64,000 nt of DNA from JAJFUB01 sp964622325 (GCA_964622325.1 CAZUOJ010000001.1:80327-144326), one strand, 5' to 3'; shown: positions 1 through 9,156, counted from the stretch's first letter. Translations and numbers: made by a program. Notes: generated by a model from the sequence alone, not told the origin.

Positions 1-250
1 GGCATTCCGGAGCTTCCAGCCGCATCACATCGCCTGGCTGCAGGCGCAATTCTTGATTATCCGCTTCCATTTTCGGCGTGCCGGCATGGACATAAAAATG
101 CTCTTCCACTTCCTGATGGCAATGCCGCCCCAATTGCTGCCCGGGCTTGAGGACAATGAGGCCCCATTCAAATCTGGGCCCCCGAAACAGATATTTGGGG
201 CCTGAATCGCCAAAGCGAAATTCGCGCTCCTGTTCGTTTATCAATTCCAT
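1..250 (-). CDS. cupin domain protein (3' end cut by window edge)
   Basis: Reading leftwards from the ATG at 250, 83 codons stay open to the window edge, so the C-terminus is missing. The translation shows cupin motif 1 as GRHCHQEVEEHFYV (two His and a Glu as likely metal ligands) and the start of motif 2 around LQPGDVMRLEAPE. This fits a small single-domain cupin that binds a metal ion in a beta-barrel; the substrate cannot be told. The start is supported by AGGAGGG about 8 bases upstream. The gene lies 27 bases after the alcohol dehydrogenase in the same direction, so the two are probably co-transcribed, and a role in sugar or aldehyde metabolism is an inference from that. Confidence 0.8.
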   Translation of the reverse strand, partial: MELINEQEREFRFGDSGPKYLFRGPRFEWGLIVLKPGQQLGRHCHQEVEEHFYVHAGTPKMEADNQELRLQPGDVMRLEAPEC

Positions 251-277
251 CCCGCAGCCCTCCTGTGTGAAAATTAA

Positions 278-1408
278 TTAAAGCAGTTGCTTCAAAAGCT
301 CATATAAGCTTTCTTCCGTCACAGGCCGTGGATTGTGTTGGCTGGAGCCTGCGCCCGCAGCTACAGAAATAATCTGCGCGAAATCTTCTTCCCGCAAGCC
401 CACATTTTTCCAGGAGCCGCTTACGCCTAATTCTTGCGTTAATTGTTCCGCCCATTCCACAAGTGCGGCGCCATCTGGCGGCAGGCCTATTCGGGCGGCT
501 AATTCGGCATAACGCTTCTCCGCCGCCGGCAAATTGAAACGCATCACATAGGGCAACAGCCAGCCGCACACGCGCCCGTGCGCCAAATGATACAGTGCTC
601 CTAAAGGATGGGCCAGCCCATGGACAAGCCCCAGGCGGGCGCTGGCCAGCGCCAGGCCCGCCAGCAGGCTCCCCAATGCCATATCTTCCCGGGCGGCTGT
701 ATCCGAGCCGTCGGCAGCCACGCGCCGAATAGAACGCGCAATTCGCGCTACGGCCTCCGCGGCCCACATATCGCTCACGACATTCGCGCCTGTTGAAGTG
801 TAGGACTCAATCGCCTGTGTCAGGGCATCTAAGCCAGAATAAATTGTCTGTTCCCGCGGCAGCTCCCATGTCAATTCCGGATCCACAATGGCCATACACG
901 GCAAGAGTGCCAGGCCGCGAATGCTTGCCTTTTGTTTTTGGGCCGGATCAGAGAGCACAGCATTGGGCGTGACTTCCGCCCCTGTTCCGGCTGTAGTGGG
1001 CAGAGCGAAAATCGGGACGCCCGGCTTGTTGAGCGTCGCCCCTGTGGAAAAGATATGTGCCACAGACTCTGGGGCAAACGCCAGCGCGCCCGCGGCTTTG
1101 CCGACATCAATAGCGCTGCCTCCGCCCACAGCGATAATGACATCCGCCTGATGGGCATGATAAGCTTGCCGGGCGCGTTCTACTGTCTCTAAAGAAGGCT
1201 CGGGCTCCACATCGGCAAACACGGCCGCCTGCAAGCCCCTGGCCGCCAGCAGACTCACAAAACACGCCGCGCGCTTTTGACTCACAGCGCTGCGGCCTGT
1301 AATCAGTAAAGGGCGTTTTCCCAGAGGCTCCACAAGCTTCCCCAGCTCTAGATGGGCGCCCTGCCCAAAAATGATTTCATGGGGCGCTCGCAGCGTAAAT
1401 TGCGTCAT
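278..1408 (-). CDS. iron-containing alcohol dehydrogenase
   Basis: A 376-residue protein of the group III (Fe-ADH) family, which oxidises alcohols or reduces aldehydes and ketones with NAD(P) in the cytoplasm. Visible family marks are the nucleotide-binding GGGSAIDVGKA near residue 100, the segment LPTTAGTGAEVTPNA, then SGLDALTQAIE and GLVHGLAHPLGALYHLAHG, which supply the Asp and three His metal ligands. Length is normal. An AGGAGG sits about 4 bases before the ATG. The C-terminus (ITVAAGAGSSQHNPRP-like) matches maleylacetate reductase/lactaldehyde reductase-like members, but the substrate is not decidable. It is divergent from the small membrane-protein gene at 1541 and is followed by the cupin gene. 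Confidence 0.93.
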   Translation of the reverse strand: MTQFTLRAPHEIIFGQGAHLELGKLVEPLGKRPLLITGRSAVSQKRAACFVSLLAARGLQAAVFADVEPEPSLETVERARQAYHAHQADVIIAVGGGSAIDVGKAAGALAFAPESVAHIFSTGATLNKPGVPIFALPTTAGTGAEVTPNAVLSDPAQKQKASIRGLALLPCMAIVDPELTWELPREQTIYSGLDALTQAIESYTSTGANVVSDMWAAEAVARIARSIRRVAADGSDTAAREDMALGSLLAGLALASARLGLVHGLAHPLGALYHLAHGRVCGWLLPYVMRFNLPAAEKRYAELAARIGLPPDGAALVEWAEQLTQELGVSGSWKNVGLREEDFAQIISVAAGAGSSQHNPRPVTEESLYELLKQLL

Positions 1409-1540
1409 ACAGCCTCCTGTGCAGGCGTTTTATATTGTTTCTATTTCCCCCATTATATTCCTTTTGGCTTAATGGCTTAAAGGAATGGAAATTCTCGCGG
1501 CGAAAATAAGCTCATGATCAATTTAACGGAGCGAAACGAA

Positions 1541-2176
1541 ATGCGAACAAAGGCGATTTTAGCAGGAAACGAAGCCTGGCTTGTGCGGAGTCAGCCCCCG
1601 CCGCCTCCATCCACAATGCCGCCATTTGTGCCGCCCTCCTCGCCCGGGATGGCTAGCGCCCCGCCGCCAGGCAGGCGCCGCTTCCCCTGGCTGTGGCTCA
1701 TTTTAGGCTGTGGCTGTTTAATTCTGTTGCTTGTGATTGTCGGGGCGATTGTGGGCGTGGGCTATTTTGCGTTTAAGGAAGCGCCCGAGCGTCTCAAATC
1801 CCTGGAAAAAGAAATTCCTCTTCCGCCGGGCCCCAAGACAGACACAAAGCCCGCTCCTGCGCTCCCAACAGCTCCCAAAGCGGACACGCGCCCCCAGGCT
1901 CCCTCCAGCGCGTCCCCGAACGCCACAGCTCCCGCCGCGCCCAAAACAACATCGCCTGCGTCTTCAGGCCCGCGGCCCTCTAAAAATGCAGCTATACGAG
2001 CCGCGTTAAGCTATTGTGAGAAGGGCTGGGTCGCCAAAATTATCCGCCACAATGTGGATTGGACGAAAGTGACAGTTGCCGTAGGCCCCCCGGCCTCCGA
2101 GTGGGTCGGCGAAATTGATCTGCAATGGCGCGGCAAGGGCTATGTGGCCGTCAAAAAGCGGGCTACAGGCTATTAA
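1541..2176 (+). CDS. Pro/Ala-rich single-pass membrane protein, unknown function
   Basis: A 211-residue protein I do not recognise. A proline-rich cytoplasmic N-terminus (PPPPPS at about residue 18) is followed by one long membrane segment at about residues 51-79 (WLWLILGCGCLILLLVIVGA), then a Pro/Ala/Thr-rich linker, and a small folded-looking C-terminal domain of about 60 residues with several Trp and Val strands (HNVDWTKVTVAVGPP, EIDLQWRGKGYV). I chose the ATG at 1541 because GGAG lies 9 bases upstream; an in-frame ATG at 1514 has no such site. It stands alone, divergent from the dehydrogenase and convergent with the SpsF-like gene. The linker resembles those of the HEAT proteins and of the gene at 60155. 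Confidence 0.7.
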   Translation: MRTKAILAGNEAWLVRSQPPPPPSTMPPFVPPSSPGMASAPPPGRRRFPWLWLILGCGCLILLLVIVGAIVGVGYFAFKEAPERLKSLEKEIPLPPGPKTDTKPAPALPTAPKADTRPQAPSSASPNATAPAAPKTTSPASSGPRPSKNAAIRAALSYCEKGWVAKIIRHNVDWTKVTVAVGPPASEWVGEIDLQWRGKGYVAVKKRATGY

Positions 2177-2295
2177 AATGCTTCGGAGCCCTCAGCACAC
2201 TGTCAAGGCTAGACAGGCATATGGCAATACAATCAGGAACGCCGACAAAGATAGGCTAGAGGAGAAATTGAAGGCCAAGAAAGTGTACGGGCTAA

Positions 2296-3120
2296 TCAGG
2301 CTTCTTGGGCCTGGAGCTGCTGATAAAATTCGTCGCGATAGCTCAGCGGAAAGACGATAGAAGGCACGGACTGCTGAATATCTTTGCCCGTACGATATTT
2401 TTGTTGTGTTAAGGCATTCCGCTCCCGCAATTCCGCATTGGCGTCCAGTTCCCGGCATATATCCAGCAAATCCGGCGGCATAAAAGGCGGATGAGGCAGC
2501 CGGGCAAATAGCTCGCGCACAACTGCTAAATCATCCTGATCATCCACGCAAATACGATATTGCGGCCGATAGAGGGGGGCAGGCGCCAGAACAGACAACG
2601 CGGAAAAGCGCGGATAATGCCGCCGCAGGGCGGGAGTCACATGTTCATGATCGCTGGGACGATTGGCCAGGGGAACGCTGGCCGCCAGCGCTTTTGTTGT
2701 AAAAACTTCGCTTTGCACGCCCAAAGGGAAGACATCCCGAATGCAATTGGCGGCATAATCCACGCCCGCGGCGAGATGTTGCGCCACAATAAAATCGCTG
2801 AGCCAGGGGCACCACATCGGCGAATCGCCCGAAATGCGCACAATCACATCTACTTCAAAATGTTTGGCGCATTGCAAATAGCGATCCAGCACATCCTCTT
2901 CGCTGCCGCGAAAAACGTCTGCGCCGTATTGGCGGGCGAGCTCTTCGATTAGATCATCGTCGGGATTTACGGTTGTGGCGACAATAATGCGATCCACAAG
3001 CCGGCTGGCTTGAGCGGCTAAAATTGTCCAGCCCAAAAGCGTGTGGCCAGCCAGAGGAACTATAGGTTTGTTGGGCAGCCGTTGGGCATTCATTCGCGCC
3101 TGGATAATGGCGGCAATCAT
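2296..3120 (-). CDS. SpsF/NeuA-like cytidylyltransferase family protein
   Basis: A 274-residue protein of the glycosyltransferase/nucleotidyltransferase fold seen in spore-coat polysaccharide protein SpsF and CMP-sugar synthetases. The N-terminus MIAAIIQARMNAQRLPNKP is the classic nucleotide-binding start of this family, followed by RISGDSPMWCPWL, the metal-binding Asp region. Members activate an acidic or amino sugar as a CMP derivative, or modify surface polysaccharides; the exact sugar is unknown here. The start at 3120 has AGGAG 6 bases upstream, and a longer frame to 3141 lacks that support. It follows tatD by 53 bases in the same direction, probably in the same transcript as the small helical gene at 3987-4184. 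Confidence 0.85.
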   Translation of the reverse strand: MIAAIIQARMNAQRLPNKPIVPLAGHTLLGWTILAAQASRLVDRIIVATTVNPDDDLIEELARQYGADVFRGSEEDVLDRYLQCAKHFEVDVIVRISGDSPMWCPWLSDFIVAQHLAAGVDYAANCIRDVFPLGVQSEVFTTKALAASVPLANRPSDHEHVTPALRRHYPRFSALSVLAPAPLYRPQYRICVDDQDDLAVVRELFARLPHPPFMPPDLLDICRELDANAELRERNALTQQKYRTGKDIQQSVPSIVFPLSYRDEFYQQLQAQEA

Positions 3121-3173
3121 GAGCGCTCCTAGCAGAAGCAAAAGAAATTAATTTACGCCACGCAAATTGATAG

Positions 3174-3944
3174 CTAGATTCCGTTCCAGCCAAATATGCG
3201 ACGTGCATTTTCGGCTGTTTGCCGGGCAATGGCTTCCCAGGATGTGCCACGTGCCTGGGCAACGGCTTCCGCCACATAACGCAAATACGCCGGCTCATTG
3301 CGCTCCCCCCGATGTGGCTGCGGAGGCAGCCACGGACAATCTGTCTCTATAAGCAGCTGCTCCAGCGGCATTTCCGCCGCAATTTTACGCAGGGCAAAGG
3401 CCTTCGGATATGTGATCGGCCCTGCCAGCCCCAGATAAAAGCCCCGCTGGACACATTCGCACGCAAATTCCCAGCCTCCTGAAAAGCAATGCATAATGAT
3501 TTTTTGTTCCGCCCGCAGATGCTTATCCAGCAAGGCCAAACATTCGTCTTGCGCCTCTCGGCAATGCACAATCAAGGGCAAGGCCAATTCCGCCGCCAGA
3601 GCAATGAAAGCAATGAACGCCTCCCGTTGTTTCTCTGGCGGCGACAAATTCCGATAATAATCCAGGCCCGTTTCGCCAAGGGCCACGACACGATGATGCG
3701 CCGCTATCTGGCGGATTTCTTGCAGCACCTCAGGCGTCACATCTTCTGCCTCATGGGGATGCACGCCGACGCTTGCCCATAAATCCGGCTCTTTTTCCGC
3801 TAATTGACAGGCGACGCGGCTAGAAGGCAAATTGTAGCCGACGACAACGCAAGCCTGCAGGCCTTGCAAACGCGCTCGGCGCAAAACATCCTCCCGGTCG
3901 GGCGCAAAGCTAGGATCATTCAGATGGGCATGCGAATCGATCAC
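3174..3944 (-). CDS. tatD: TatD family metal-dependent DNase
   Basis: A 256-residue TatD/YcfH protein, a TIM-barrel amidohydrolase-superfamily nuclease linked to 3'-5' exonuclease activity and DNA repair. The family metal ligands are all present in order: SHAHLND (HxH), GETGLDYYR (Glu), VHCREAQDE (His), MHCFSGG (His) and ETDCPWLPP (Asp). Length is typical. It lies between the small helical gene (42 bases upstream) and the SpsF-like gene (53 bases downstream), all leftward. Confidence 0.95.
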   Translation of the reverse strand: MIDSHAHLNDPSFAPDREDVLRRARLQGLQACVVVGYNLPSSRVACQLAEKEPDLWASVGVHPHEAEDVTPEVLQEIRQIAAHHRVVALGETGLDYYRNLSPPEKQREAFIAFIALAAELALPLIVHCREAQDECLALLDKHLRAEQKIIMHCFSGGWEFACECVQRGFYLGLAGPITYPKAFALRKIAAEMPLEQLLIETDCPWLPPQPHRGERNEPAYLRYVAEAVAQARGTSWEAIARQTAENARRIFGWNGI

Positions 3945-3986
3945 AGCGTTATAAACTTTCTTTATCGCGCGAAGCTCATTTCGCAG

Positions 3987-4184
3987 CTATGAAGATTGAG
4001 AGGGAGTGGAGTCGGATTTAGGCTCCAGCAATTTTATCGCCTCATCCAGCCCCGCCCGCGCCGCAAGCAGCAATTCCACGCCTGCCCGGCGCAAATGTTT
4101 CACAGACGGACATTGATTGATTTTTCGCTGCATTTCCTGAAGGCGCTGCACACATTCTGTAAAGGGCTTTTGTGAAAAGCTCAT
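3987..4184 (-). CDS. small helical protein, unknown function
   Basis: A 65-residue protein with no family I can name. It is almost entirely predicted helix (MSFSQKPFTECVQRLQEMQR, then AGVELLLAARAGLDEAIKLL) and ends in a polar Ser/Pro tail. The start at 4184 is chosen because AAGGAG lies 7 bases upstream; the longer open frame to 4334 runs back through a transcription terminator and is unlikely. It is the first gene of the leftward unit with tatD and the SpsF-like gene, with its own extended -10 promoter at 4272-4280. A short two-helix adaptor is possible but unproven. Confidence 0.65.
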   Translation of the reverse strand: MSFSQKPFTECVQRLQEMQRKINQCPSVKHLRRAGVELLLAARAGLDEAIKLLEPKSDSTPSQSS

Positions 4185-4271
4185 CGTTAATCTCCTTATA
4201 AAGAGGCTAAAGCTTTCGTTTTTGTCCCTCTGAATATCCTCTTCGATTTTCAGGATGAGCCCCCCGAATTT

Positions 4272-4280
4272 ATTATAACA
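4272..4280 (-). promoter_or_regulatory. extended -10 promoter for the small gene-tatD-spsF unit
   Basis: On the minus strand the sequence reads TGTTATAAT, a perfect -10 hexamer with the upstream TGn extension. No good -35 box is seen, as is common for extended -10 promoters. It lies just after the terminator of the HEAT unit and about 90 bases before the ATG at 4184, so it would restart transcription there. The 308-base gap 4185-4492 holds this promoter and that terminator, and nothing else I can identify. Confidence 0.55.
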
Positions 4281-4290
4281 AACAATGGCC

Positions 4291-4328
4291 AAAAGAAAAA
4301 CGCCTCCTGCAAACTCCCAGAAGGCGTT
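4291..4328 (-). terminator. rho-independent terminator closing the HEAT-repeat operon
   Basis: On the minus strand an 11-bp stem (AACGCCTTCTG with CAGGAGGCGTT, one G-T pair) encloses an 8-base loop and is followed at once by a T-rich run (TTTTTCTTTT over the stem end and tail). It lies about 165 bases after the stop of the HEAT lipoprotein gene and separates that unit from the tatD unit. Confidence 0.85.
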
Positions 4329-4492
4329 ATGCAATTTACTTTTTTCTGTACGAAGAGATTTAGAACAGGCGCTCGAGGTAATAAAGCGTTGCCCCTTTAT
4401 TGTCTTTTTTTCTATATAAATCCGAAAAGCTATTTCGCTCCGCTCTGTGAGGCGGATCTGTCAAATTTGCTTGTACGAACCGAAATCTATTT

Positions 4493-5071
4493 TTATACAG
4501 ACGCCAGTGGCGGCGGCTCGGGCAGCACTTCCCGCGGCCCTTGCAAATCGCCCATCGGGATATCAAAAGGCCGGCCCACAGAATAAAAGCCTAATTTTTC
4601 CAGCGCCTGTTTAGCCATCTCGCGCACCACTAACGCTGGCTTTTCGCCCACTTTCGCGCCCCCCTGCGCTGTTTGCAGGGCTGGAATAGCACGGCGATCC
4701 CCAATTTCGCCCAGCACCCACGCCGCCCGTCCTCGGAAGGGCTCCGCAAGATGGGCATTATTCAGCACTTTCGCCACTTCATCCACGACGGGATTGGGCT
4801 TTTTGGGATCCGGCTCGTTCACTTCGCGTCCCTTTTTGACAAGCGCCACTCCCGCCATATCATACAACTCGTCATCCCCTTGCAGCACATCCACTAACAA
4901 TTCAATTGTACGCTCATCCTCCAGATTTGCTAACGCCAGCACGGCGGCGCGACGTGTCTCCACATCCTGCGATTTTATGTCTTCGCTCAGCCGTTCCAGC
5001 GGATCAATCGTGCAGCCGTTTAAAATGATAGCCAAGGCAAAAAGCGCCCCGCTTAAAATTGTCTTGCGCAT
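4493..5071 (-). CDS. HEAT-repeat lipoprotein
   Basis: A 192-residue lipoprotein. The signal peptide MRKTILSGALFALAII ends in the lipobox LNGC, so the mature protein should start at Cys19 and be lipid-anchored outside the cytoplasmic membrane. The mature part carries two to three HEAT/PBS-lyase-type repeats (ETRRAAVLALANLEDERTIE; GRAAWVLGEIGDRRAIPAL), a scaffold for protein binding, then a proline-rich tail. The start at 5071 is preceded by GGGGAGG. It is the last and smallest of three HEAT genes in a row; the upstream one ends 42 bases before it. A shared extracytoplasmic complex is an inference from operon layout. Confidence 0.82.
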   Translation of the reverse strand: MRKTILSGALFALAIILNGCTIDPLERLSEDIKSQDVETRRAAVLALANLEDERTIELLVDVLQGDDELYDMAGVALVKKGREVNEPDPKKPNPVVDEVAKVLNNAHLAEPFRGRAAWVLGEIGDRRAIPALQTAQGGAKVGEKPALVVREMAKQALEKLGFYSVGRPFDIPMGDLQGPREVLPEPPPLASV

Positions 5072-5113
5072 AAAAAGCCTCCCCATAATCCTTATACTGA
5101 TACTGAAAAATCA

Positions 5114-6088
5114 TTAATCGGGCAAACGCAGCAGTCGGACTGCTTCAGAAGCGGCGGCTCGTGCCCAGAAATGATCGTCCATCTTGGCTTTCTGGATGGC
5201 TTCCGTGACTCGTGGCAACAAATCCGCTGAAGGGCGCGTCTTGCCCAGGGCATAAATACAGGCAATCCGCACATCCCCCACTTTGTCCTGTAAGCCCTCC
5301 AGCAGCCCGTTAATGGCCTTGCTCATGGCGCTTTCGTCAATGTTCGGCGAGCTGGCGGCGTCGCCCAAAGCATAGGCGGCGGCCACACGCACTTCCGCGT
5401 CCGGCTCAGCCTCCCCTAAAGCTGTCACGAGGGCATCAATGCCGGCTTTGTCTCCCAGATGCCCGAGCGCCCGCGCCGCCGCAATCCGTACGGGAATTGT
5501 CGTATCAGGAGGCGGGGCAGGCGCAGCTGCTGTTGTGCCAGGGGCGGCATTCTCCGCTGCGGGCGCCGTCGCCGCTGGCGCTGGCCGCTCCGCCAGAGCA
5601 TTGATAAGCGCGGAAGCGCCGCCCGGATCCCCAATCGCCCCTAATGCATAAGCTGCCGCCACCCGAATTTCATTCTTTTCTTCTTTTTTGCCCAGAATGG
5701 CCGCGATCGGCTGGACGGCCTCCTTATAGCGCAATTGCCCCAAAGCCTGCATCGCTGCAATCCGCAGTACAGGATCCGGAGATTGCAAAGCGGCAATAAG
5801 ATCGGCGGCGAATTTTTTATTGCCCGTCATCCCCAGAAGCCAGGCCGCCCGGGCCGCTGCCTCTCCTTGTCCCATCCGCACCATTTGCGCCAGTTGAGGC
5901 CCGATGGCGCCGCCGCGCTCGCGCAACGCGGCCAGCGCCTCCATCACTTTATCCGGCTCCTGGCTCGCCAGATCGGCTAAATGTTTGCTGGTGCGGCGTA
6001 CGGCGCTTATCCAGCTAATCACATACGCGGCCACGATGATGACAACAATGACGACGAGGACTTTAATGGTTCTCTTGCTCACACGCAT
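5114..6088 (-). CDS. membrane-anchored HEAT-repeat protein
   Basis: A 324-residue protein with one N-terminal membrane anchor (VLVVIVVIIVAAYVISWI, about residues 10-28), then a run of HEAT/PBS-lyase repeats such as ARAAWLLGMTGNKKFAADLI, IRVAAAYALGAIGDPGGASA and VRIAAARALGHLGDKAGID. A 35-residue Pro/Ala/Thr-rich linker interrupts the array near its middle. It most likely acts as a binding platform on the periplasmic or outer face; no catalytic motif is visible. I prefer the ATG at 6088, just before the anchor; the open frame extends to a TTG at 6175 but no ribosome site supports it. It is the middle gene of the HEAT set. Confidence 0.78.
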   Translation of the reverse strand: MRVSKRTIKVLVVIVVIIVAAYVISWISAVRRTSKHLADLASQEPDKVMEALAALRERGGAIGPQLAQMVRMGQGEAAARAAWLLGMTGNKKFAADLIAALQSPDPVLRIAAMQALGQLRYKEAVQPIAAILGKKEEKNEIRVAAAYALGAIGDPGGASALINALAERPAPAATAPAAENAAPGTTAAAPAPPPDTTIPVRIAAARALGHLGDKAGIDALVTALGEAEPDAEVRVAAAYALGDAASSPNIDESAMSKAINGLLEGLQDKVGDVRIACIYALGKTRPSADLLPRVTEAIQKAKMDDHFWARAAASEAVRLLRLPD

Positions 6089-6192
6089 CAGCTCACAAAA
6101 ATTATGCTTTTTCGTCTCAGGCACGGAGTTGCCCGGCCTGTATGTCCCTGAATAGGCCTCAAATCTGAATGCCAATAGGGGAGTTCATCCGC

Positions 6193-8943
6193 CTAGCTCG
6201 CTTGCGCCTGGCGAATCAACTCCAGTTTTTCTTCAATGGCCTGTACTTGCGAGGGCTGCGGCCGCTCCGGCTCGGGCAGATGTTTCATCAATTGCAGCGC
6301 CATTGCATCCCCAATAATTTGCAATGTAGACGCCAGCCATTGTCGTTGATTCAGGCTTCGTTTGGCTTCGCCGCGGGCGCGCAGCGCCTTTTCCGTAGCG
6401 GGCTTTCCGATGGCCGCCAATATCGCCGCGGCCCACACGCGCGTCTGCTCATCCGGAGAATCCAGTTGTTCAATCAGACTGTCCACGGGAATGTCCTGCA
6501 TATTGGCCAGCGCCGTCGCCGCTGCCAGCCGCAATTGCGGATCAGTGGTCGCTGATGTGACTAATGAGATGAGCATTTCGCCGGCCTGGCCCATCTTCTT
6601 CTGCACGCCTTCGCCCAGCATCGCCGCCCGCCGCACGCCTATCATGGCAATGGCCTTGGCGGCGGGCAACGCCAAGGGTTCGCCCGGCTGCAGCAAAGCC
6701 TTGATTTTGTCAATCGCTTGTTCATTCGCCACAAAGCCCAGCGCTATCAAAGCATCTGTGCGCACATTGCGGGGCGCGGCGTTATCCAGCGCCGCCTCCA
6801 CAAGCACAGGCTGCAAGGATTGCTGGAGCTGCTGTTGTGCCGCTTCGCTGCCCGCGGCCACCTCTCGCAGCAATTGATTTGTGATGCTGGCTGTCTGGAA
6901 CACTAGCGCAATGGCGGCCCGGCGCTTGGCATCTGTATCCTCTTTGTGCAAAAGCTCTTGCAACAATTTTTGCACGGGATCCATTCGCCAATTTTTGAGC
7001 AAAGCCAGCGCCACATCGCGTACTTCTCTTTGCGCATCCTGCAGGCCAGCCACAAGATTCGCCGTCGCCTCCGCATAGCCCAAGCGCGCCAGGGCGCGCA
7101 GGGCGGCGATGCGCACAATAGCCTCAGGCGCCTCAGCCGCTTTTTGCAGGGGCGGAAGCGCACTCGCCATCCCCGTCGCGCCCAATGCTCGGGCGGCGCT
7201 GGCGCGGGCGGCAGCAGGGGCGGCAGGATTAGCCAGCAGATGGCTGAGCGGCTCCACGGCGGGCTCGCCAATTTCGCCTAACGCAATGCTGGCCCAATTC
7301 CGTACTTGTTCATTCCCTGAAAGCAGGCTTTGCACAAGCCCAGGCACGGCGGGCGCGCCAATGCGTGTAAGCGCCATCTGCGCCATATGCCCCACACGCA
7401 CTTGCGGATGCGCCAGCGCCTTCAGCAGTGTCGGCACTGCGGGCGCGCCGATTTTGGCCAACGCATCCCGCGCCGCATAATACACTTGCCATTTATCATC
7501 CGTCAAAGCCGCGGCTAAGGCCGGAAGCACTTGTTGCGCCGCCGCCACGAGCGAAGACACGGAAGCATTGCGCAGGGCATCAGACGCCACTTGCCGCACT
7601 TCAGGCGACCCCGGATCGCGCAACGCTGCCGCCAAAAACACAATGGCTTCCGGCCCGCCAATTTGGGCCACTGTTTGCGTGGCTAACAAACGCACTTCCG
7701 GATTCGGCGAAGCCAGAGCCGGCTTCAGCGGCGGCACGGATAGAGCGCCGATACGAATCAGCGCCGTCGAAATCTCCCGCGAGGCGCCCGAGACATTCGC
7801 TATAAGCATCGCCGCCATTTTCTCCGCCGCAGCCTTGGCTTCCGCAATCTTATAGGTTTTGGGATCAGGCGGGGGCGGGGCAGCGGGGGCGGCCGCGCCT
7901 GTTGCGCCCGTGGCTGTAGCCGGCGTTGCGGGCGTTGCTGGGGCCGGCGGCGTTGCTAATTTGGCCGCAGCCTCGCGCACATCGGCGCCAAGGACTTTCC
8001 CCAGGGCTTCCGCTGCCGCTTGCCGCACGCCCATATGCGCATCGTCCAGACGCGCCATTAATACAGGCGTGGCATTGTGCAGAAGCGCTAGGGCTCCCAG
8101 AGCGCCAATGGCCGCCGTCGCCTTCCGGCGAACGCCCCAATCCGGATCCTTCGTCGCGGCCACTAGTGGCCCCACAACTTGCGGCGCCTCTTCTGGCTTG
8201 AGTCCGGCCCCGATTGTGCCCAGCATTGTCGCCGCTTGCCCCCGCACATCGGGCGATTTATAAACTAATAGCTCCTTCGTTATCGCCTCGACGGCGTTGA
8301 TTTTCATATTGAGCAGTGATGTAATGGCGCAATCCCGTTCACGATTATATTCAGCCGGCTCTTGGCCCGGCCGTGGCTCGCCGCGCTGAATGATTTTTAC
8401 AAGCTCATGCGTCACGGGCTTGCCAATCCCTCCAAATACTGTCGCCACGCCAGTGCGAATGTAATCATCCCAGGCGCCCATCAGAGGCAGCAAATAGGGG
8501 ATTGTCGGTTCGCCAATCGCTGTCAGCACGCCCGGAGCGCCTGCCCGCACGGCCGCATCTTTGTCTGTCAACGCCTCCACAAGCGGCGGAATGGCTAAGG
8601 CCCCAAAACGAGCGACAACAGCCTGAATGCGCGGCTGCACAGGCGCATCCACTACTGTCCAGCAGCTCATAAGCTGAAACAGAGCTTTTTCGGTGCCAAT
8701 AAAGCTCACGGCTTCCACGACATAATCCTGGATCCAGCGGGGCTGATTCGCCACGGCCTCCTGCAGTTTTTGCGTCTCAATAAGCCGATTTACGGCCGCC
8801 AGGCGCTGCACGGGAGAGCCGTATGCAATTTGATGGCGTAAACGATTGATTTCTCCTCGCCGCCCACTGGCATAAATAATCAGACACAGGGCTAATCCCG
8901 CCAAAATGATGCGCGTTATTTGCCGCCTGAGCTGTTCGTCCAC
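6193..8943 (-). CDS. large membrane-anchored HEAT-repeat protein
   Basis: A 916-residue protein: N-terminal membrane anchor (IILAGLALCLIIYASG, about residues 10-26), then roughly twenty HEAT/PBS-lyase repeats running to the C-terminus (for example VRAGAPGVLTAIGEPTIPYL, VRNWASIALGEIGEPAVEPL, VRIAALRALARLGYAEATAN). A low-complexity linker rich in Ala, Pro and Thr (PAPATPATPATATG) sits at about residue 345. I chose the GTG at 8943 because AGGAGGAG lies 9 bases upstream; the in-frame GTG at 8967 has no such site. It is the first and largest of the three HEAT genes. No enzyme domain is visible, so a superhelical scaffold is the best guess. Confidence 0.83.
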   Translation of the reverse strand: MDEQLRRQITRIILAGLALCLIIYASGRRGEINRLRHQIAYGSPVQRLAAVNRLIETQKLQEAVANQPRWIQDYVVEAVSFIGTEKALFQLMSCWTVVDAPVQPRIQAVVARFGALAIPPLVEALTDKDAAVRAGAPGVLTAIGEPTIPYLLPLMGAWDDYIRTGVATVFGGIGKPVTHELVKIIQRGEPRPGQEPAEYNRERDCAITSLLNMKINAVEAITKELLVYKSPDVRGQAATMLGTIGAGLKPEEAPQVVGPLVAATKDPDWGVRRKATAAIGALGALALLHNATPVLMARLDDAHMGVRQAAAEALGKVLGADVREAAAKLATPPAPATPATPATATGATGAAAPAAPPPPDPKTYKIAEAKAAAEKMAAMLIANVSGASREISTALIRIGALSVPPLKPALASPNPEVRLLATQTVAQIGGPEAIVFLAAALRDPGSPEVRQVASDALRNASVSSLVAAAQQVLPALAAALTDDKWQVYYAARDALAKIGAPAVPTLLKALAHPQVRVGHMAQMALTRIGAPAVPGLVQSLLSGNEQVRNWASIALGEIGEPAVEPLSHLLANPAAPAAARASAARALGATGMASALPPLQKAAEAPEAIVRIAALRALARLGYAEATANLVAGLQDAQREVRDVALALLKNWRMDPVQKLLQELLHKEDTDAKRRAAIALVFQTASITNQLLREVAAGSEAAQQQLQQSLQPVLVEAALDNAAPRNVRTDALIALGFVANEQAIDKIKALLQPGEPLALPAAKAIAMIGVRRAAMLGEGVQKKMGQAGEMLISLVTSATTDPQLRLAAATALANMQDIPVDSLIEQLDSPDEQTRVWAAAILAAIGKPATEKALRARGEAKRSLNQRQWLASTLQIIGDAMALQLMKHLPEPERPQPSQVQAIEEKLELIRQAQAS

Positions 8944-9156
8944 GGGCTTCAACTCCTCCTGCTTCACACACAGGCGCCGCCGCCTGCTGATTGAGAATGA
9001 TTCAGCAAACTGCTTATTTTATTTTTCTTCCCCAAAAGATTAAAGCCTGCTTTGTACAGTCGTTTCTCCCTAATTTTTCCCGATTCCTGCTTTTTTAGCA
9101 ATAGCCCTGCCCAGATTTTTTCGCCGCGGCCCGAATTTGTTTCTTTTCGCCAGCCG

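Noticed and set aside
4185..4334. N-terminal extension of the small gene to 4334
   Set aside because: The extension would be translated through the HEAT-operon terminator and promoter; the ATG at 4184 has an excellent ribosome site.
7859..8263. 134-residue Ala/Gly-rich open frame on the plus strand
   Set aside because: It lies wholly opposite the large HEAT gene; the composition is that of the complement of Ala/Pro-rich coding DNA.
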